From NCBI RefSeq assembly GCF_900107285.1, contig NZ_FNPK01000003.1, positions 62,001-126,000 of the forward strand: a stretch of DNA of 64,000 nt. Reading direction: 5' to 3'. The translations under genes were made by a program, and so were the position numbers. This DNA comes from Acinetobacter kyonggiensis (GTDB taxonomy: Bacteria; Pseudomonadota; Gammaproteobacteria; Pseudomonadales; Moraxellaceae). Below, one piece after another: positions 54,467 through 63,102 of this stretch. The number at the start of each line of letters is the position of its first letter. Within the stretch, counting starts at the first letter, position 1. The notes beneath the pieces are model-generated. The model was given only the letters and a program-made list of their open reading frames with translations. It searched no databases and was not told the DNA's origin.

Positions 54467-54564
54467 ATTCTGTCGCACTAGACAGAATTGATATAGAACA
54501 TAAAGAATAGATCTGTCACTATACTTGAGTGGAACACGTTTAAAAGTAACTCATCCACTTAAGT
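54467..54564 (+). promoter_or_regulatory. recA leader with two inverted repeats
   Basis: First, arms ATTCTGTC (54467-54474) and GACAGAAT (54481-54488) around six bases, a perfect DNA palindrome. Second, arms ACTTGAGTGGA (54523-54533) and TCCACTTAAGT (54554-54564), ten of eleven paired, close a 20-base loop and end 34 bp before the recA start. A TATACT hexamer at 54520-54525 may be a -10. Confidence 0.55.
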
Positions 54565-54598
54565 TAATATTTTTGTGACATCGTTTTGAGGTTGTGAG

Positions 54599-55642
54599 AT
54601 GGATGATAATAAAAGTAAGGCGCTTAATGCTGCCCTAAGCCAGATTGAAAAACAATTTGGTAAAAATACCGTAATGCGTCTAGGTGATAATACCGTATTG
54701 GCCGTTGAAGCGGTCTCTACAGGCTCTTTAACACTAGACATTGCACTCGGTATTGGTGGTTTACCGAAAGGTCGTATCGTCGAAATTTACGGTCCTGAAT
54801 CTTCTGGTAAAACCACAATGACATTGCAAGCCATTGCACAATGTCAAAAAGCGGGTGGTACTTGTGCTTTCATCGATGCAGAACATGCACTCGATCCTCA
54901 GTATGCACGTAAGCTGGGTGTTGACCTTGACAACCTATTGGTTTCTCAACCAGACCACGGTGAGCAAGCCCTTGAAATTGCAGATATGTTAGTCCGCTCT
55001 GGTGCTGTTGACATGATCGTTGTCGATTCCGTGGCTGCACTTACACCTCGCGCTGAAATTGAAGGTGAAATGGGCGACTCACACATGGGCTTACAAGCAC
55101 GTTTGATGAGTCAGGCATTACGTAAAATTACTGGTAATGCAAAACGCTCAAATTGCATGGTCATCTTCATTAACCAAATCCGTATGAAGATTGGTGTAAT
55201 GTTTGGTAGCCCTGAAACCACAACTGGCGGTAATGCACTCAAATTCTACGCTTCTGTACGCTTGGATATTCGTCGTATTGGTCAAGTGAAAGAAGGCGAT
55301 GAAATTGTCGGTTCAGAAACCCGCGTTAAAGTCGTGAAAAATAAAATGGCACCTCCTTTTAAGGAAGCATTGTTCCAAATTTTATATGGCAAGGGTGTGA
55401 ATCAACTGGGTGAATTGGTTGATCTTGCTGTTGCACAAGAACTGGTACAAAAAGCGGGTGCTTGGTATTCATATCAAGGCAATAAAATCGGTCAAGGTAA
55501 AAACAATGTGATTCGCCATTTAGAGGAAAACCCTCAAATTGCACAAGAACTTGATCGTCTCATTCGTGAAAAATTGTTGACACCAACGACCACACCTATT
55601 GAAGAAAAAGATGAAGTAGAACCAGACTTTCTAGATGCTTAA
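54599..55642 (+). CDS. recA: Recombinase RecA
   Basis: A 347-residue RecA. Walker A is GPESSGKTT (residues 65-73); the MAW motif region [38 protein letters not shown] and [37 protein letters not shown] are exact. The C-terminus is acidic ([14 protein letters not shown]), as in other RecA proteins. No LexA-type box is evident, as expected for Acinetobacter. Followed by a terminator and recX. Confidence 0.99.
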   Translation: MDDNKSKALNAALSQIEKQFGKNTVMRLGDNTVLAVEAVSTGSLTLDIALGIGGLPKGRIVEIYGPESSGKTTMTLQAIAQCQKAGGTCAFIDAEHALDPQYARKLGVDLDNLLVSQPDHGEQALEIADMLVRSGAVDMIVVDSVAALTPRAEIEGEMGDSHMGLQARLMSQALRKITGNAKRSNCMVIFINQIRMKIGVMFGSPETTTGGNALKFYASVRLDIRRIGQVKEGDEIVGSETRVKVVKNKMAPPFKEALFQILYGKGVNQLGELVDLAVAQELVQKAGAWYSYQGNKIGQGKNNVIRHLEENPQIAQELDRLIREKLLTPTTTPIEEKDEVEPDFLDA

Positions 55643-55682
55643 AACAGCTATTTGTTTTCAAGCTATATAAGTCTTAAACTGT

Positions 55683-55709
55683 AAAACGCCCTACGGGGCG
55701 TTTTTTATT
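55683..55709 (+). terminator. Terminator between recA and recX
   Basis: Arms AAAACGCCC and GGGCGTTTT with six T. It lies 40 bp past recA and should limit recX to read-through. Confidence 0.92.
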
Positions 55710-55727
55710 TGATGTGATCGATACACT

Positions 55728-56324
55728 ATGAGCAATTCAAAATTTCCGACAATGCTTGATTATGATGTACTCAAGCAGCAATTTGATGACTCAACAGAGT
55801 CGACCTCTCCTACCACTCCACCTGAATCATTAGAAGCGTTGAACTTTGACGATGAGCAACAACCTAAAGCACAAGGTCTTACAGGCTCGCGTTTGCGCTC
55901 CTATGCCTTTGCTGTACTGACACGTCGGGAATACTCAAAAGCAGAACTGATTGAGAAACTAGCCTTATATGCGATGGATCGAGATGAAGTTTTAAAACTG
56001 GTCGATGAGCTAGCAACGCAAAACTATCAGAGTGACCAACGTGTTGCCGAAATGATGCTGTCGAGTCAAAAACGCAAAGGCAAAGGACCTAATCGCATTA
56101 AGCTGGCTTTAAAATCAAAAAAAATTGATAGCAGTTTAATTCAAGAAGAATTAAAAGAAACCGATTGGAACGAACAAGCGTATCAACTGAAGGTAAAAAA
56201 GTTTGGTTTAACTGTAGAAAAAGAAGCAAAACTTAAAGCAAAACAAATTCGCTTTTTAATGTATCGAGGGTTTGAAATGGAGGCAATTATTAAAGCAATT
56301 ACGAGACAAGAACATGATATTTAA
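55728..56324 (+). CDS. recX: Regulatory protein RecX
   Basis: A 198-residue RecX that dampens RecA filament activity. An N-terminal acidic, disordered stretch of about 50 residues precedes the three-helix repeats (SYAFAVLTRREYSKAELIEKLALYAMDRDEVLKLVDEL; YQSDQRVAEMMLSSQKRKGKGPNRIKLALKSKKIDSSLIQEEL; AYQLKVKKFGLT...KQIRFLMYRGFEMEAIIKAI). It starts 19 bp after the recA terminator. Confidence 0.93.
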   Translation: MSNSKFPTMLDYDVLKQQFDDSTESTSPTTPPESLEALNFDDEQQPKAQGLTGSRLRSYAFAVLTRREYSKAELIEKLALYAMDRDEVLKLVDELATQNYQSDQRVAEMMLSSQKRKGKGPNRIKLALKSKKIDSSLIQEELKETDWNEQAYQLKVKKFGLTVEKEAKLKAKQIRFLMYRGFEMEAIIKAITRQEHDI

Positions 56325-56354
56325 CAGAAGGGATTAACGTTATTATTATATAAA

Positions 56355-56460
<106 letters not shown>

Positions 56461-56482
56461 GGGGCTACCATTGCAAGAACAG

Positions 56483-56510
56483 AGTATAGAGATTTTTATT
56501 TAACTTGCAA
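56483..56510 (-). promoter_or_regulatory. Promoter of ffs
   Basis: On the reverse strand TTGCAA (56510-56505) and TATACT (56488-56483) are spaced by 16 bp, about 24 bp upstream of the mature 4.5S RNA, implying a short processed 5' leader. Confidence 0.75.
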
Positions 56511-56755
56511 GCGTTCAAGCAACTTTTATAAGCGTATTGCTTTCATTTGCTTATTAAAAAAACAATCTTGATTAAAAACAGTATTTTTGTATATTTTTTA
56601 TCAATGCAATCACTTACTTTAAAACTACGACAAGATTGTAAATGTATATTGCATTTCATAGCATGGACGTTTTTAATGTCGTCAGGTCTTTTAAATAGGT
56701 ACGCTCTAAAGTCAGGAATTTAGAATGTGCCCAAAAATACGAAATGGATATTTTT

Positions 56756-57589
56756 ATGATGCTCAAACAGCATGCTTTATGCGCACTGGTCTTATTTAGC
56801 TCAGCCTCACTTTATGCCAATATTCCAATTGAATCACGTGGATTAAGTCAGAATAACAACGAGACCAGCGCAAATAATGCTGCCATTAATTTAGGTGCAA
56901 CTACTGCAAATGTACCGACCAATCTGAATTGGCAAATCATGCAAAAAAATCAACAATTAGAAAATGATATTCGTACACTACGTGGCAAAATTGAAGAACA
57001 AGGTAATGAAATTGAACAGCTTAAACATGAATTAACCAATCGCTACACAGACTTAGATCAGCGACTAGAACTATTACAACAAAAAATTGATCCTGAAAGT
57101 GCGACTCCAGCGGAGGATAACCAACAGGATACTCCTCCCAGTACCTCCAACACACCAACCCCAATAGCAGCGACAACAAACACTCAAGCACCTGTTGTGA
57201 GCACACAACCTCCGTCTACTGCTGATTTAGATAAAGCCGCTTATACCGTGGCTTTAGATGCCTACAAACAAGGTGGTGCTAAAAAAGCAATTGCTCCAAT
57301 GCAAAACTTCATCAAAAACAATCCCAACAGTGTCTATATTAGCAATGCTTATTTTTGGCTCGCTGAATTTAATTTAGCCATTGAACCGACCAATTACACT
57401 GAAGCGAAAAAGAATTACAATATTGTCGTCAATCAATATCCTAATTCAGCAAAAGCGGCACGAGCACTCTATCAACTTCACAATATTGCCAAAGATGTAG
57501 ATCGCAATACAACACTTGCCAACCAACTCAAAAGCAAGCTTGTTAAAAATTATCCAAAATCAGAAGAAGCAGGTTATTTTAAGAAATAA
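56756..57589 (+). CDS. CpoB/YbgF-like periplasmic TPR protein
   Basis: A 277-residue periplasmic protein: signal peptide (MLKQHALCALVLFSSASLYA), an N-terminal coiled coil (QNQQLENDIRTLRGKIEEQGNEIEQLKHEL region), a Pro/Thr-rich linker, and C-terminal tetratricopeptide repeats (AYTVALDAYKQGGAKKAIAPMQNFIKNNPNSVYISNAYFWLAEF...AKKNYNIVVNQYPNSAKAARALYQL). This is the CpoB (YbgF) layout, which links Tol and peptidoglycan synthesis in cell division. No tol-pal genes are adjacent, unlike the usual order. Possible starts are 56744, 56756 and 56759; the middle one fits a weak ATGGA box. Confidence 0.8.
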   Translation: MMLKQHALCALVLFSSASLYANIPIESRGLSQNNNETSANNAAINLGATTANVPTNLNWQIMQKNQQLENDIRTLRGKIEEQGNEIEQLKHELTNRYTDLDQRLELLQQKIDPESATPAEDNQQDTPPSTSNTPTPIAATTNTQAPVVSTQPPSTADLDKAAYTVALDAYKQGGAKKAIAPMQNFIKNNPNSVYISNAYFWLAEFNLAIEPTNYTEAKKNYNIVVNQYPNSAKAARALYQLHNIAKDVDRNTTLANQLKSKLVKNYPKSEEAGYFKK

Positions 57590-57594
57590 AATCA

Positions 57595-57628
57595 AAAAAA
57601 AAGACACCTCATTAGGTGTCTTTTTTTA
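57595..57628. terminator. Bidirectional terminator between cpoB and lpxA
   Basis: Arms AAAAAAGACACCT and AGGTGTCTTTTTT around CATT, serving both converging transcripts. Confidence 0.93.
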
Positions 57629-57645
57629 TGCAACGCAAGATTGAA

Positions 57646-58434
57646 TTAACGAACAATGCCACGCTTAGATTGCTCTAAAGAATCGATCAGTAACTGTACT
57701 TCAGGAACTTCAGGTAATATTTCCGTACGAATCTGCTGAATCGCTTGCTCAGTGGTTAAACCATCTTTATAAATCAATTTAAATGCTTGGCGTAATGCCT
57801 GAATAACGTTCTTAGACCAACCTTTACGACGCATACCTTCTACATTCATCGCGAAGGCATGTGCTGGGTTACCCGAGACCATCACATAAGCAGGCACATC
57901 TTTTAAAATTAACGAAGCACCACCAATCATACTGTAAGAATCAATTTTACAGAATTGGTGAATACCTGAATTTCCGCCAACCACCACATAATCACCAATA
58001 TGTACATGACCAGCAATACCAGCATTATTGGCAAAAATATTATGATCGCCAATTACACAGTCATGGGCAATATGAGTATTTACCATCAATAAGTTATAAC
58101 TACCGATTTTAGTCAAACTTTGATCTTGAACCGTACCACGATGCAAACTGCAATGTTCACGAATTGAATTGTGGTCACCAATTTCAAGCCAAGTTTCTTC
58201 GCCAGCATATTTTAAATCCTGACAAACTTCACCCACACTCGCAAATTGGAATATTTCATTATTTTTCCCAATCCGAGTAAAGCCACCTATAACGACATGG
58301 GAATGTAGTTTGGTGCCCTCAGCAATAGTGACCTGTGGCCCAATAATACAATAGGGACCAATTTGCACATCTGAAGCAATGACTGCTGATGAGTCAATAA
58401 TAGCTGTTGGGTGAATTAAATCGTTATTACTCAT
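57646..58434 (-). CDS. lpxA: UDP-N-acetylglucosamine acyltransferase LpxA
   Basis: A 262-residue left-handed beta-helix acyltransferase, first step of lipid A synthesis. Hexapeptide repeats run through residues 5-190 (IHPTAIIDSSAVIASDVQIGPYCIIG, HVVIGGFTRIGKNN), with the catalytic His in MVNTHIAHDCVIGDHNI; a helical C-terminus follows. The ATG at 58434 overlaps the fabZ stop by four bases; a longer frame to 58509 is inside fabZ. Last gene of the rseP-bamA-skp-lpxD-fabZ-lpxA operon. Confidence 0.97.
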   Translation of the reverse strand: MSNNDLIHPTAIIDSSAVIASDVQIGPYCIIGPQVTIAEGTKLHSHVVIGGFTRIGKNNEIFQFASVGEVCQDLKYAGEETWLEIGDHNSIREHCSLHRGTVQDQSLTKIGSYNLLMVNTHIAHDCVIGDHNIFANNAGIAGHVHIGDYVVVGGNSGIHQFCKIDSYSMIGGASLILKDVPAYVMVSGNPAHAFAMNVEGMRRKGWSKNVIQALRQAFKLIYKDGLTTEQAIQQIRTEILPEVPEVQLLIDSLEQSKRGIVR

Positions 58435-58919
58435 GCCTGCTCTATTTTTTGATGCGAAACCATAATTTCCGCAGTAGTTGCTACAATACCATCGACTGTG
58501 GCGATACAATTATATTTGTAAATACCACGTTTGTGCATCACCAACTCAGATTTTAAAACCAGTTGATCACCCGCAACAACTTGTTTCTTAAAGCGGACCT
58601 TTTCTGCGCCAGCAAAAAGAAACAAAGAGCCTTCACTTGGTTTTTCATTATTCATAATAAAACCAAGTATACCAGAGACTTGAGCTAATGCCTCAACAAT
58701 CAATACACCAGGCATAATTGGATAGCCTGGGAAATGTCCCTGTAAAAACTCTTCGTTGATTGAAACGTTCTTATAACCCACAATAGCATTATCAGTCACA
58801 TCAACAACACGATCGACCAATAAAAATGGATAGCGGTGAGGTAAATATTCACGAATTTGTTGAATGTGCATTGGCAATTCAGGCTTCGTAAATGCAGGAG
58901 TATTCGACTCAGTCATCAT
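58431..58919 (-). CDS. fabZ: (3R)-hydroxyacyl-ACP dehydratase FabZ
   Basis: A 162-residue hot-dog-fold dehydratase of fatty acid synthesis. Catalytic region HRYPFLLVDRVVD and GHFPGYPIMPGVLIVEALAQ with the active-site His and Glu. It competes with LpxA and LpxD for hydroxyacyl-ACP, which explains its place in this operon. Three bases after lpxD and overlapping lpxA. Confidence 0.98.
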   Translation of the reverse strand: MMTESNTPAFTKPELPMHIQQIREYLPHRYPFLLVDRVVDVTDNAIVGYKNVSINEEFLQGHFPGYPIMPGVLIVEALAQVSGILGFIMNNEKPSEGSLFLFAGAEKVRFKKQVVAGDQLVLKSELVMHKRGIYKYNCIATVDGIVATTAEIMVSHQKIEQA

Positions 58920-58922
58920 ATT

Positions 58923-59990
58923 CTATTTACGCTTAAAAGTTGATTCAAGGGACTCGATTTGAGTCTGTATATGATCAAGCCGTTTTAGCAATTGGGTCAA
59001 TGGCACATCTGCTAATTGTTTAAAGCGTACAGCAGCGCGTTTCCAATGTAAACTTTCCAACATTGGCGTACCAGAAGAATAGCTACCAGATTCAGAAATA
59101 CTTTTTGTGACCATTGACATAGCTGTAATTGTCACATTATCTGCAATATTAATATGACCAACCACACCTACCCCACCAGCAAGTACACAGTTTTTGCCAA
59201 TTGTAGTACTACCTGCAACACCACATTTTGCAGCCAGAGCTGTATTTGCACCAATTTTCACATTATGCGCAATTTGCACAAGGTTATCAATAATGACACC
59301 ATCTTCCAAAATTGTGTCGTCTAATGCACCACGATCAATACTACAATTTGATCCAATTCTGACATCATGACCAATTTTGACTGAGCCTAATTGTGCAATC
59401 CGATGCCACTTACCTTGATAAGGTGCAAAGCCAAAACCTTCACCACCAATCACACTATTGGCATGAATACGGACGCGATTGCCTATTTTAGTTTCGCCTG
59501 TGACTGTTACGTGCGAATCGATAAAACATTGTTTACCTATTTCGACATCATCATCAATTTTGACATGTGATTGAATAACCGCTTCATCACCAATCACACA
59601 GTGTTCACCAATCACTACATAATGCCCAATGTAGGCACTATCAGCAATTATGGCAGAGGGATGAATTTTGGCTGTGCTTTCGATACCCTGCTGTGTATGT
59701 TTTTTCTCAAACACATGGGTCAGAATAGCAAAAGCCAGATAAGGATTATCAACCACAATAAAGTTATTATGGCTATCTAGCTGCGCTTTTAAAGCTGACG
59801 TAACAATTAACGCACCTGCTTTTGAAGCACGTGCGTGATCTAAGTATTTATCTGCATTTACAAATGCAATATGTTTTGCTTGGGCAGCATCTAAGCTTGC
59901 CAGCCCTTCTAATATTAAATCAAATTGACCGATACACTCGCCTTGTACAAGGCGAGCCAGATCTTCTAAGCGCAATTGTCTAGGATTCAT
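58923..59990 (-). CDS. lpxD: UDP-3-O-acylglucosamine N-acyltransferase LpxD
   Basis: A 355-residue trimeric left-handed beta-helix enzyme, third step of lipid A synthesis. The N-terminal uridine-binding domain (residues 1-100: [15 protein letters not shown]...[23 protein letters not shown]) is followed by hexapeptide repeats (100-310), with the catalytic His in [15 protein letters not shown], and a C-terminal helix ([27 protein letters not shown]). Three bases after skp, in the conserved envelope operon. Confidence 0.97.
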   Translation of the reverse strand: MNPRQLRLEDLARLVQGECIGQFDLILEGLASLDAAQAKHIAFVNADKYLDHARASKAGALIVTSALKAQLDSHNNFIVVDNPYLAFAILTHVFEKKHTQQGIESTAKIHPSAIIADSAYIGHYVVIGEHCVIGDEAVIQSHVKIDDDVEIGKQCFIDSHVTVTGETKIGNRVRIHANSVIGGEGFGFAPYQGKWHRIAQLGSVKIGHDVRIGSNCSIDRGALDDTILEDGVIIDNLVQIAHNVKIGANTALAAKCGVAGSTTIGKNCVLAGGVGVVGHINIADNVTITAMSMVTKSISESGSYSSGTPMLESLHWKRAAVRFKQLADVPLTQLLKRLDHIQTQIESLESTFKRK

Positions 59991-59993
59991 TGA

Positions 59994-60491
59994 TTACTTA
60001 ATAACATTGACCTTTTGAATCATTTTATCAGTTAAATCATATTTAGCGTCATAGGCAAGTGCTGAATTTTTATTTAAAACAACATCTAAGTTGTTTTCTT
60101 TACGCAATTGTTCAGCAACTTGTTTCACTCGACCATCCAAAGTCTTATTCATCACCTGAATTGAAGACTGAACCGTCGTTTGCAAGCCCTGTTGAATTGA
60201 ATTAAACTCTTTCAGTTTTGTTTGGTACTGAGTCATCATCTTTTGCTTCTCAGCTTCAGATAAATTTGGGTTTTGTTGAGCGCGTTGTTGAATACCCTCC
60301 AACTCCTTACCCAATTGCTCAAGTTTTGTCGTTTGCGGATTCACAGTCTGCTGTAAAGAAGCATTTTGCTGCTTTAAATAAGTGCTATTTTCAACCACTT
60401 TTTCTAAATCAACAACGCCATAACCGGCAGCATGAACAACTGAAGTACTGGCTAATCCAGCAACAAGTAGACTCATTAATATTTTATTCAT
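59994..60491 (-). CDS. skp: Periplasmic chaperone Skp/OmpH
   Basis: A 165-residue OmpH-family chaperone: signal peptide (MNKILMSLLVAGLASTSVVHA), short beta core (GYGVVDLEKVVENS...LDVVLNKNSALAYDAKYDLTDKMIQKVN) and a long pair of charged helices forming the coiled-coil tentacle (residues 40-125). It holds unfolded outer-membrane proteins for BamA, whose gene lies 35 bp upstream in the same operon. Confidence 0.94.
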   Translation of the reverse strand: MNKILMSLLVAGLASTSVVHAAGYGVVDLEKVVENSTYLKQQNASLQQTVNPQTTKLEQLGKELEGIQQRAQQNPNLSEAEKQKMMTQYQTKLKEFNSIQQGLQTTVQSSIQVMNKTLDGRVKQVAEQLRKENNLDVVLNKNSALAYDAKYDLTDKMIQKVNVIK

Positions 60492-60526
60492 TTTAATATC
60501 CTTCTTAAACCTTTACAGGATCGTAC

Positions 60527-63061
60527 TTAGAAAGTACGACCGATTTCAAACTGGATATTTTTAGTTTCATCACCCGGTTTATCATTCAATGGGTATGCAT
60601 AACTGAGTGAAAGTGGACCAATCATGGTAATCCATGTAAAGCCAACACCTACGCTATAACGCATGTTTTCAGCATCAAAACCAAAGTTATCTTCACAATA
60701 TTTTTTAGCACTCACACCCGGATCAGTTGGTGTACCAGCTAAATACAACGTTCCACTTGGAATATTACATTGCGTATCAAACACTTGTGCACCTTCAGCA
60801 AAAAGTACTGGTCGAACTTGACGTGTCCAATCCCCTTTAAATGGTAAAGGCAATGCGAGTTCCGCACCAAATTGTATTAATGCATTACCACCCACTTCTT
60901 CAGGATTATTATCCATTAGACGTGACTCATTATTCGTTACACCTGGATACTTTGGACCTAAAGTGCTGTTGTCGTAACCTCGAACCGAACCAAAACCACC
61001 GGCATAGAAGTTTTTATAGAAGGGCAAATCATTACCATAACCCAACTTACCATAACCACGCAGTACAAACTCATAAGGTAAGGGTAAGAAGGCTTGGGCA
61101 TCATATGTCAATTTCTGGTATTCAACATCACTACCTGGTAAAGCAATTTCCCCATTCACACGATGCGACATACCACTGGTTGGGAATACAGGACGGTTTA
61201 ATGTGTTATATGACCAACCTAAATTAAGATTGTAAGTTAAAAAATCAGATTTGAATTCATTGTCAAAGTCAACTTGTTGTCCATTACATCTACTACCTGT
61301 AATCAAGGTCGGATTACTCGCATCTTCATATAGATATTCAATGTTACCAACACAAACATCAGTTGCCTTACCAGTTGCCTTACCACCATTTGCCAACAAG
61401 TAATCACGAACATAGGTTGACACATATGGCCCTGTCGTAACATCGGTTTGGTCAATATTCAGACCCGCACTAATACTTTGGTTTTCATCAATTGGATAAC
61501 CAAACGTAATACCACCACCAAAACTGTCCGTCACATAATTGTTAACGTTATAGTCATCATTTAACTTGGTTTTACGGTAATACATATTGTACCCACGACG
61601 TACACCATCAATGGTGAAGTATGGATCTGTCACACTTAAATTATAATAATCTTGGGTTTCTGAACGCGATAAATCAATCGCGACACTATTACCTGTACCC
61701 AAGAAATTGGTTTGACTTAAGCCCGCTTGGAATGTTACACCACCGCTTTGTGAGAAACCAACAGCAAGCGTACTTGTACCTGAGTGTTGTTCTTCAACAT
61801 TGATATTTAAATCAACCTGATCAGATACGTTTGGAATACGTGCTGGCTTAATATCAACCGTTTTAAAGAAACCTGTACGCTCTAAACGAACTTTAGACAA
61901 GTCAATTTTTTCATTGCTTGCCAATGCACCTTCCATTTGGCGCATTTCACGACGTAAAACTTCATCGGCTGTTTTCGTATTACCCATAAAATTAATACGA
62001 CGCACAGTCACCTGTTGCCCCGGATTAATGTAATAGTTCAAATCAACCAGTTTTGTTTCTTTATTAATTTCAGGAACCATATTTACTTCAGCATAGTAAT
62101 AACCTGCATTACCATACTTACGAAGTAAAAGTTGTTTGACTGCATTTACTTTTTCTTGAGAATAAGTCTCGCCATCTTTATAAATTTTTAGGGCTTTTAA
62201 TTCTTCTGGCTTATAAAGTGCATCGCCTAAAAACTTAGTTTCACCAAACTTAAATTGCTCACCTTCTTCTACAGCAACTTCAACAAAAATATTCTTTTTA
62301 TCTTCACTCAAGTTCAAATTTGAATTGGTAATATTAAAATTGATATAACCTTTATTTAAATATAATGCGCGTAAAGCCTCTAGGCTGGCTGCCATTTTTT
62401 CTCGTGCATAGCGGTCGTTACGCGTAACAATTGAACTCCAACCACTCTCTTTTACAGCAAAGGCCTGCTTAATTTCGCTTTCTTGAAAAACAGTATTACC
62501 AATAATATTGATATCAACAACTTTAGCGGCTTTACCTTCCACAAAATCAACGGTTAAATCGACACGATTATTCGGTCTAGCCGTGGTAACAACTTTAACA
62601 TCAGCATCATAACGACCTTGCTGCATATACTGCTGTTCAAGTTCGGTCTCAATGGTTTGCAGGGCAGATTTTTTCAAAACCTCACCTTCTGCAATACCCA
62701 TTTTTTTCAGCCCTTCTTCTAGCGCTTCTTTAGGTATGAGCTTATTACCTTTAAACTCAACTTTTGAAATGAGTGGGCGTTCAACCACTGTAAAAATGAG
62801 CGCATCCGCTTCTTGAGATGCTTTAATATCATCAAACAAGCCCGTGGCATATAAAGCACGAATCGCATTTGCAATGGTTGTATCATTGACACGATCACCA
62901 GCATTGACAGACAACATCCCATAGACATTGGTTGGCGTTAAACGAACAAGCCCGTTAATTTTTATATCGCGGACAATGAATTCATCTGCTGCATATACTT
63001 GTTGTACTGCTGCCATTGCACTGATGAGTGCCAAAGGCATAAATAAATGTGTGTGCTGCAT
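60527..63061 (-). CDS. bamA: Outer-membrane assembly factor BamA
   Basis: An 844-residue Omp85 protein. Signal peptide (about residues 1-24), five POTRA domains (FIVRDIKINGLVRLTPTNVYGML; PLISKVEFKGNKLIPKEALEEGL; KVVDINIIGNTVFQESEIKQAF; FKFGETKFLGDALYKPEELKAL; VRRINFMGNTKTADEVLRREMRQMEGA) and a C-terminal beta barrel (residues about 425-844) with GGFGSVRGYDNSTLGPKYPG and a terminal Phe (IQFEIGRTF). It is the core of the BAM complex. Between rseP and skp. Confidence 0.98.
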   Translation of the reverse strand: MQHTHLFMPLALISAMAAVQQVYAADEFIVRDIKINGLVRLTPTNVYGMLSVNAGDRVNDTTIANAIRALYATGLFDDIKASQEADALIFTVVERPLISKVEFKGNKLIPKEALEEGLKKMGIAEGEVLKKSALQTIETELEQQYMQQGRYDADVKVVTTARPNNRVDLTVDFVEGKAAKVVDINIIGNTVFQESEIKQAFAVKESGWSSIVTRNDRYAREKMAASLEALRALYLNKGYINFNITNSNLNLSEDKKNIFVEVAVEEGEQFKFGETKFLGDALYKPEELKALKIYKDGETYSQEKVNAVKQLLLRKYGNAGYYYAEVNMVPEINKETKLVDLNYYINPGQQVTVRRINFMGNTKTADEVLRREMRQMEGALASNEKIDLSKVRLERTGFFKTVDIKPARIPNVSDQVDLNINVEEQHSGTSTLAVGFSQSGGVTFQAGLSQTNFLGTGNSVAIDLSRSETQDYYNLSVTDPYFTIDGVRRGYNMYYRKTKLNDDYNVNNYVTDSFGGGITFGYPIDENQSISAGLNIDQTDVTTGPYVSTYVRDYLLANGGKATGKATDVCVGNIEYLYEDASNPTLITGSRCNGQQVDFDNEFKSDFLTYNLNLGWSYNTLNRPVFPTSGMSHRVNGEIALPGSDVEYQKLTYDAQAFLPLPYEFVLRGYGKLGYGNDLPFYKNFYAGGFGSVRGYDNSTLGPKYPGVTNNESRLMDNNPEEVGGNALIQFGAELALPLPFKGDWTRQVRPVLFAEGAQVFDTQCNIPSGTLYLAGTPTDPGVSAKKYCEDNFGFDAENMRYSVGVGFTWITMIGPLSLSYAYPLNDKPGDETKNIQFEIGRTF

Positions 63062-63102
63062 GCCTGTCTTTTCCGATGTTAATTTATTTCGTATCCACGT
63101 TC

